A stretch of DNA of 50,331 nucleotides from a virus, in the IMG/VR virus record IMGVR_UViG_3300046009_015999, positions 1-50,331 of that record, one strand, 5' to 3'. Within the stretch, counting starts at the first letter, position 1, and every line of letters starts with the position of its first letter. The position numbers and the translations under genes are program-made. The notes under the pieces were generated by a model, which did not search any database, had not been told where the DNA came from, and saw only the letters and a list, made by a program, of their open reading frames with translations. This document shows positions 41,591 to 50,331 of the stretch, piece after piece.

Positions 41591-42076
41591 TCATACTTCA
41601 AAAGGATTCAAATCTGAAATTTTAACATTATAACAGTCTGCTTTTACAGTGAAATTATTGTCTGGATCAAAATCTCCTTTTTTAAGAAATTTTGCTTTTT
41701 TATAATATTCATCTTTATCAAGCCATCCTAAGATGTAAGCTTTATGCCATGTATCATTACTGAATTCCAATCTAACAAATGCATATTTTGTGCATATTTG
41801 ATGTGTGTTTAAAGCTGCAATAGAACATTCATAATGTGGTCTTGGTCTAGATGTGCATCTTTTGGTTTTTACATCCCAAAGTATGTTGTCTTCAATAATG
41901 TCATAATCATAAGTGTTATTTATAATTCCTTTTATAACTTCATTTGCAACTTGCTCTCCAATAAAGCCAGCTATATTTCCCATCCCACTGGTAATAGAGT
42001 TTCTTATCTCTCCCATTTCCAATGATTTTTTTGTGGCACGAATGATCATTTCTTGAGTAATTTCTATTTCAATCAT
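41591..42076 (-). CDS. Putative PD-(D/E)XK nuclease, 161 aa
   Basis: GNIAGFIGEQVANEVIKG, then DYDIIEDNILWDVKTKRC gives the E...D...DxK order of PD-(D/E)XK nucleases. No close family recognised; could be a restriction-like or recombination nuclease. Convergent, end to end, with the HNH gene. Confidence 0.6.
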   Translation of the reverse strand: MIEIEITQEMIIRATKKSLEMGEIRNSITSGMGNIAGFIGEQVANEVIKGIINNTYDYDIIEDNILWDVKTKRCTSRPRPHYECSIAALNTHQICTKYAFVRLEFSNDTWHKAYILGWLDKDEYYKKAKFLKKGDFDPDNNFTVKADCYNVKISDLNPFEV

Positions 42077-42388
42077 TCATAAGTTCCTTAAGAAAAATTT
42101 AATTTTATCATCATCTTTTGTTATTGTGTAGATTCTTTTCTTCGATGTTTCTGTCAAATACTGAAGCTTTTCTTTTTTAGAGCTTTTTGTTCTGCATTCT
42201 TTTAGTATTGGTTCCAATCCACATAAGAATATCCAAATTCTAAATGTACTTTCGTTCAATTTAGAAGAAATCAGTTTGTAAAATTTAGTCCAATTTATTT
42301 TCAACGAAGCAAATATTTTCTTGTATCTTTCAGACATACATTCTATTTGTCTTTCGTAATATTCTTTTTCAAATTCTGGAATTATCAT
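42077..42388 (-). CDS. Hypothetical protein, 103 aa
   Basis: Not recognised. Helical, Lys-rich. ATGA overlap with the UvsW gene start-to-stop (42385-42388), so translationally coupled to the helicase. Confidence 0.55.
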   Translation of the reverse strand: MIIPEFEKEYYERQIECMSERYKKIFASLKINWTKFYKLISSKLNESTFRIWIFLCGLEPILKECRTKSSKKEKLQYLTETSKKRIYTITKDDDKIKFFLRNL

Positions 42389-43815
42389 ATATCTGTCGTT
42401 TCGTTGACCACAACATTGTGTCCTTGTTCTCGTAGAATTTTGATGCGTTTCTTGCTATGTTCTAACAAATATGGATTGATATTAAAAACAAAATCATAAT
42501 AATTTAGTTCTTCTTTATCTTTTGCAGTTCTCAACCCACGACCCATTCTTTGAATGATTTGATGATCTGCTTGACCACCTGCAGCATTTATAAGCGAATG
42601 AATAAAAACATTAATACCAGTATTGAATATTTGTTGTGTCGCAATTGCAATCAAAGATTTTTTTGATTTTTGAAGCTGTTGAATTACTTCCTTCCTAGTG
42701 TCTGCATTATCTTTACCTTGAACCCATAACGAATTTGGAATCATCTTGTTTAGAATGTCTCCATGTGCAATTCGATCAACAAGAATCAATGTCCTTCCTT
42801 TGCATTTTTTGGCAAGTCTGGTAACTATGTCATTGAAATAAAAATTTTCTGCAATGCCTCTTGTGACTGCATCAAGATATATGTCGTAAGGAATACTTGG
42901 CTCATTGATAGGATAAAAATTGCAATTACTTGAAGATAAAATTCCTCTTTCTTGAAGTTGTGCCGTGGTAAGGACTCCATTGACAGATGATTTTATTTTC
43001 AATATAGGTCCAAAATATCCTTTCACTTGGTGTTTTTGAACTTTATCTTTTTCTCCAAATTTGAAAGGCGTTGCAGATATTGCAATTCTAACGCTCGTAC
43101 TTTTAAGTTTTTTGTATACATCTATTGGAGTTTTAGACATCATGTCATGTATTTCATCAACAATAAGAACTTTAAATCTACTTAAAGCTTTATCTATTTT
43201 TTTTACAGACATTACGCTGGCGACAGTTACTATGTTTGGCTCAATTACACCGCCCCACAATCTTCCAAGATTAGGAATATCCCATTTTTTTAATTCAGCG
43301 TAGTTTTGTTCTGCAAGACCTACACGATTTTGAAGAATTAATGTTGGTGTTTTTGGAGGCAATGATTTTAATATGCCCAAAAGAATTAAAGTCTTACCAG
43401 CCGAAGTAGGTGCGAATACAATTCCTCGTTTATGCTTTATGGCTTGGCTTATAAGTTCAACTTGATAATCATGAAGTTTTATTGGTTCAAGTCCTTTTGG
43501 TAGCCACTGATTGAGAAAATTTTCTTCAATTAAATTTTCTGAAAATTTAAATTCTGATCTATTATCTTGAATTTCATATTCAATATCGAAATGCTTCAGT
43601 GCAGCAGAAACTTCTGGAATAAGACCAGTCAAAAATCTTCCTGTTTCTTTTTTAAAAAATTCTGTGTAACCATCCCAAAGTCGCTGTTTATACAGTCTGC
43701 TATGAAAGTAGTTCCGTTCACGAAAACGCAGACAATCCCACAAAGTTTGTTTGATTTTATGATTGGTTGTTAAAAGTTGACAATAATCGTTATCAATCAC
43801 CAGCAAAGTGGTCAT
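42385..43815 (-). CDS. uvsW: UvsW-like DEIH-box DNA helicase
   Basis: Start at 43815 (MTTLLVIDND) behind GGAG; 476 aa. Walker A APTSAGKT (135-142), DEIH (220-223), AISATPF and IIQRMGRGLR motif VI. T4 UvsW unwinds branched DNA and R-loops to switch replication mode. N-terminal ~110 residues match the UvsW DNA-binding extension. Confidence 0.9.
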   Translation of the reverse strand: MTTLLVIDNDYCQLLTTNHKIKQTLWDCLRFRERNYFHSRLYKQRLWDGYTEFFKKETGRFLTGLIPEVSAALKHFDIEYEIQDNRSEFKFSENLIEENFLNQWLPKGLEPIKLHDYQVELISQAIKHKRGIVFAPTSAGKTLILLGILKSLPPKTPTLILQNRVGLAEQNYAELKKWDIPNLGRLWGGVIEPNIVTVASVMSVKKIDKALSRFKVLIVDEIHDMMSKTPIDVYKKLKSTSVRIAISATPFKFGEKDKVQKHQVKGYFGPILKIKSSVNGVLTTAQLQERGILSSSNCNFYPINEPSIPYDIYLDAVTRGIAENFYFNDIVTRLAKKCKGRTLILVDRIAHGDILNKMIPNSLWVQGKDNADTRKEVIQQLQKSKKSLIAIATQQIFNTGINVFIHSLINAAGGQADHQIIQRMGRGLRTAKDKEELNYYDFVFNINPYLLEHSKKRIKILREQGHNVVVNETTDI

Positions 43816-43909
43816 ATTTGTCTCCAAAAAGATATTTTCTTATATTTAGTCAATTTATTCAATATCGTTTTTAAAAAAAGCTTCATAAATATCCAAGGAG
43901 GAAGAAAAT

Positions 43910-44434
43910 ATGAGTGATGATTATACAATTTTAAATCCCGGCATAGGCGGGGATGTCATGGATGAAACAGCAGTATCTTATGATGCTGCTCCGCTTGTTA
44001 GAAAAAGACCTCGTGTTGTTGTGACTGGAGAAGGTGCCGATGATGTTGTCACCACAACAGGAACTTTGCCAAATGATGGAGACATTGGTTTAGTTGTTAG
44101 AGAAGCTAGGAAAGGGCAATCGACAAGTGCAAACAGTATACCAGTTGTAGTCGCTTCAGATCAAACAGTTGGAAGAAGCAATGTAATTGTATTTCAAGAA
44201 ATTATTGGAACATCGGAAACGCAACTTTCAGATAACGCAATATCATTATCAGTAACAATAAAATCTATGGACTCTAATAATGGAGTTGTATATTTAGGAA
44301 TTTTTGGTGTAACAAACTCTAATGGATTTGAATTAAGCGCTGGAGAAAGCATTTCGATTTCTATTGATAATACTAATAGATTGTATGCAATAGCGAGTTC
44401 AATTAACCAAAAACTTTGTATTATAGGTATATAA
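43910..44434 (+). CDS. Probable virion (tail/baseplate) protein, 174 aa
   Basis: Start with AAGGAGG (MSDDYTILNPGIGGDVMDET). Beta-rich, with SANSIPVVVASDQTV and SISIDNTNRLYAIA near the end, the typical look of phage structural proteins that start with a GGDVMDE-type N-terminus. First gene of a plus-strand virion block. Confidence 0.6.
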   Translation: MSDDYTILNPGIGGDVMDETAVSYDAAPLVRKRPRVVVTGEGADDVVTTTGTLPNDGDIGLVVREARKGQSTSANSIPVVVASDQTVGRSNVIVFQEIIGTSETQLSDNAISLSVTIKSMDSNNGVVYLGIFGVTNSNGFELSAGESISISIDNTNRLYAIASSINQKLCIIGI

Positions 44435-44438
44435 ATTA

Positions 44439-46656
<2,218 letters not shown>

Positions 46657-46729
46657 ATTTTTCACCGAACTACATATTTTCACCGATAACAAATTTATTG
46701 TTTTGCTTACAGCCAATACATAGAGATAA

Positions 46730-48997
<2,268 letters not shown>

Positions 48998-49023
48998 TTT
49001 CAATTTGCTCTAATCAAGCAACC

Positions 49024-49062
49024 AAAAAATCTTTTGCTGTAAAAGGCAAAAGATTTTTTTTT
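49024..49062 (+). terminator. Intrinsic terminator after fibre B
   Basis: Perfect 14-bp stem: AAAAAATCTTTTGC (49024-49037) pairs with GCAAAAGATTTTTT (49046-49059), with a trailing T-run. Confidence 0.85.
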
Positions 49063-49064
49063 GA

Positions 49065-50221
<1,157 letters not shown>

Positions 50222-50222
<1 letters not shown>

Positions 50223-50331
50223 TGGGATTGAAAATACTAGGAAGCATGATTTTGAAAGGTCAGCTTAAAGCCTTTACTAGCTCTGGTACTACCACGACTA
50301 CAACTACTACGACAGCAGCACCTACAACTAC
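50222..50331 (+). CDS. Thr-rich protein, 3'-truncated
   Basis: ATG at 50222 overlaps the previous stop by one base. Translates as MGLKILGSMILKGQLKAFTS followed by a run of Thr (SSGTTTTTTTT then AAPTT) to the window edge. Looks like the start of another virion or linker protein. Confidence 0.6.

Overview
This AT-rich window reads as part of a large tailed-phage (caudovirus) genome. Genes are packed head to tail on both strands. No rRNA or tRNA was recognised. The replication and recombination set resembles T4-like phages: gp32-type SSB, UvsX-type recombinase, a possible UvsY, UvsW helicase, DnaB/gp41-type helicase, dNMP kinase and dCMP deaminase. Beside these are ThyX, a family A DNA polymerase and a broken DnaE-type polymerase fragment. 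HldE, PrkA/YeaH/SpoVR and UDP-galactopyranose mutase point to a Gram-negative host. Genome size and host cannot be read from this window.

Layout. 1-1566: end of a cysteine-rich tandem-repeat (Stig1-like) protein, closed by a bidirectional terminator. 1620-4554 (minus): two small genes, a truncated and frameshifted DnaE/PHP polymerase fragment, and an HNH endonuclease. 4628-12261 (minus): a coiled-coil protein, SpoVR interrupted by two LAGLIDADG inteins, YeaH and PrkA, behind a sigma70-like promoter. 12345-20697: small genes, HldE, ThyX, cupin, dNMP kinase, a gp4/TnsA-like nuclease, and short proteins whose N-termini resemble T4 capsid-targeting leaders. 20677-28494: Ski2-like helicase, HNH, hypotheticals, amidoligase-like protein, UvsX/RecA and SSB. 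28625-37477: charged and glycan-related genes (methyltransferase-like, UDP-galactopyranose mutase, glycosyltransferase), dCMP deaminase, acetyltransferase, helicase, sigma-like protein and DNA polymerase A. 37478-38294: an 800-base gap with no convincing protein gene but a very good promoter and switch-like foldable sequence, the best candidate for an unrecognised RNA. 38295-43815: thioredoxin-like protein, more leader-bearing proteins, M14-like peptidase, nucleases and UvsW. 43910-50331 (plus): virion-type genes, including three tandem fibre proteins with collagen-like Gly-X-Thr repeats and a shared C-terminal domain, then the start of a Thr-rich protein.

How it fits together. Several minus-strand blocks (PrkA operon, ThyX, dNMP kinase) have sigma70-like promoters, suggesting use of host RNA polymerase. 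TATATATA/TATAAATA octamers sit next to likely virion genes and beside the RNA candidate, and may be late promoters. The replisome genes supply DNA synthesis and recombination, ThyX, dNMP kinase and dCMP deaminase supply dTTP, the sugar genes could decorate host surface or virion glycans, and the PrkA-YeaH-SpoVR set may reprogram host stress physiology. Homing elements (three HNH genes and two inteins) sit in or beside conserved genes.
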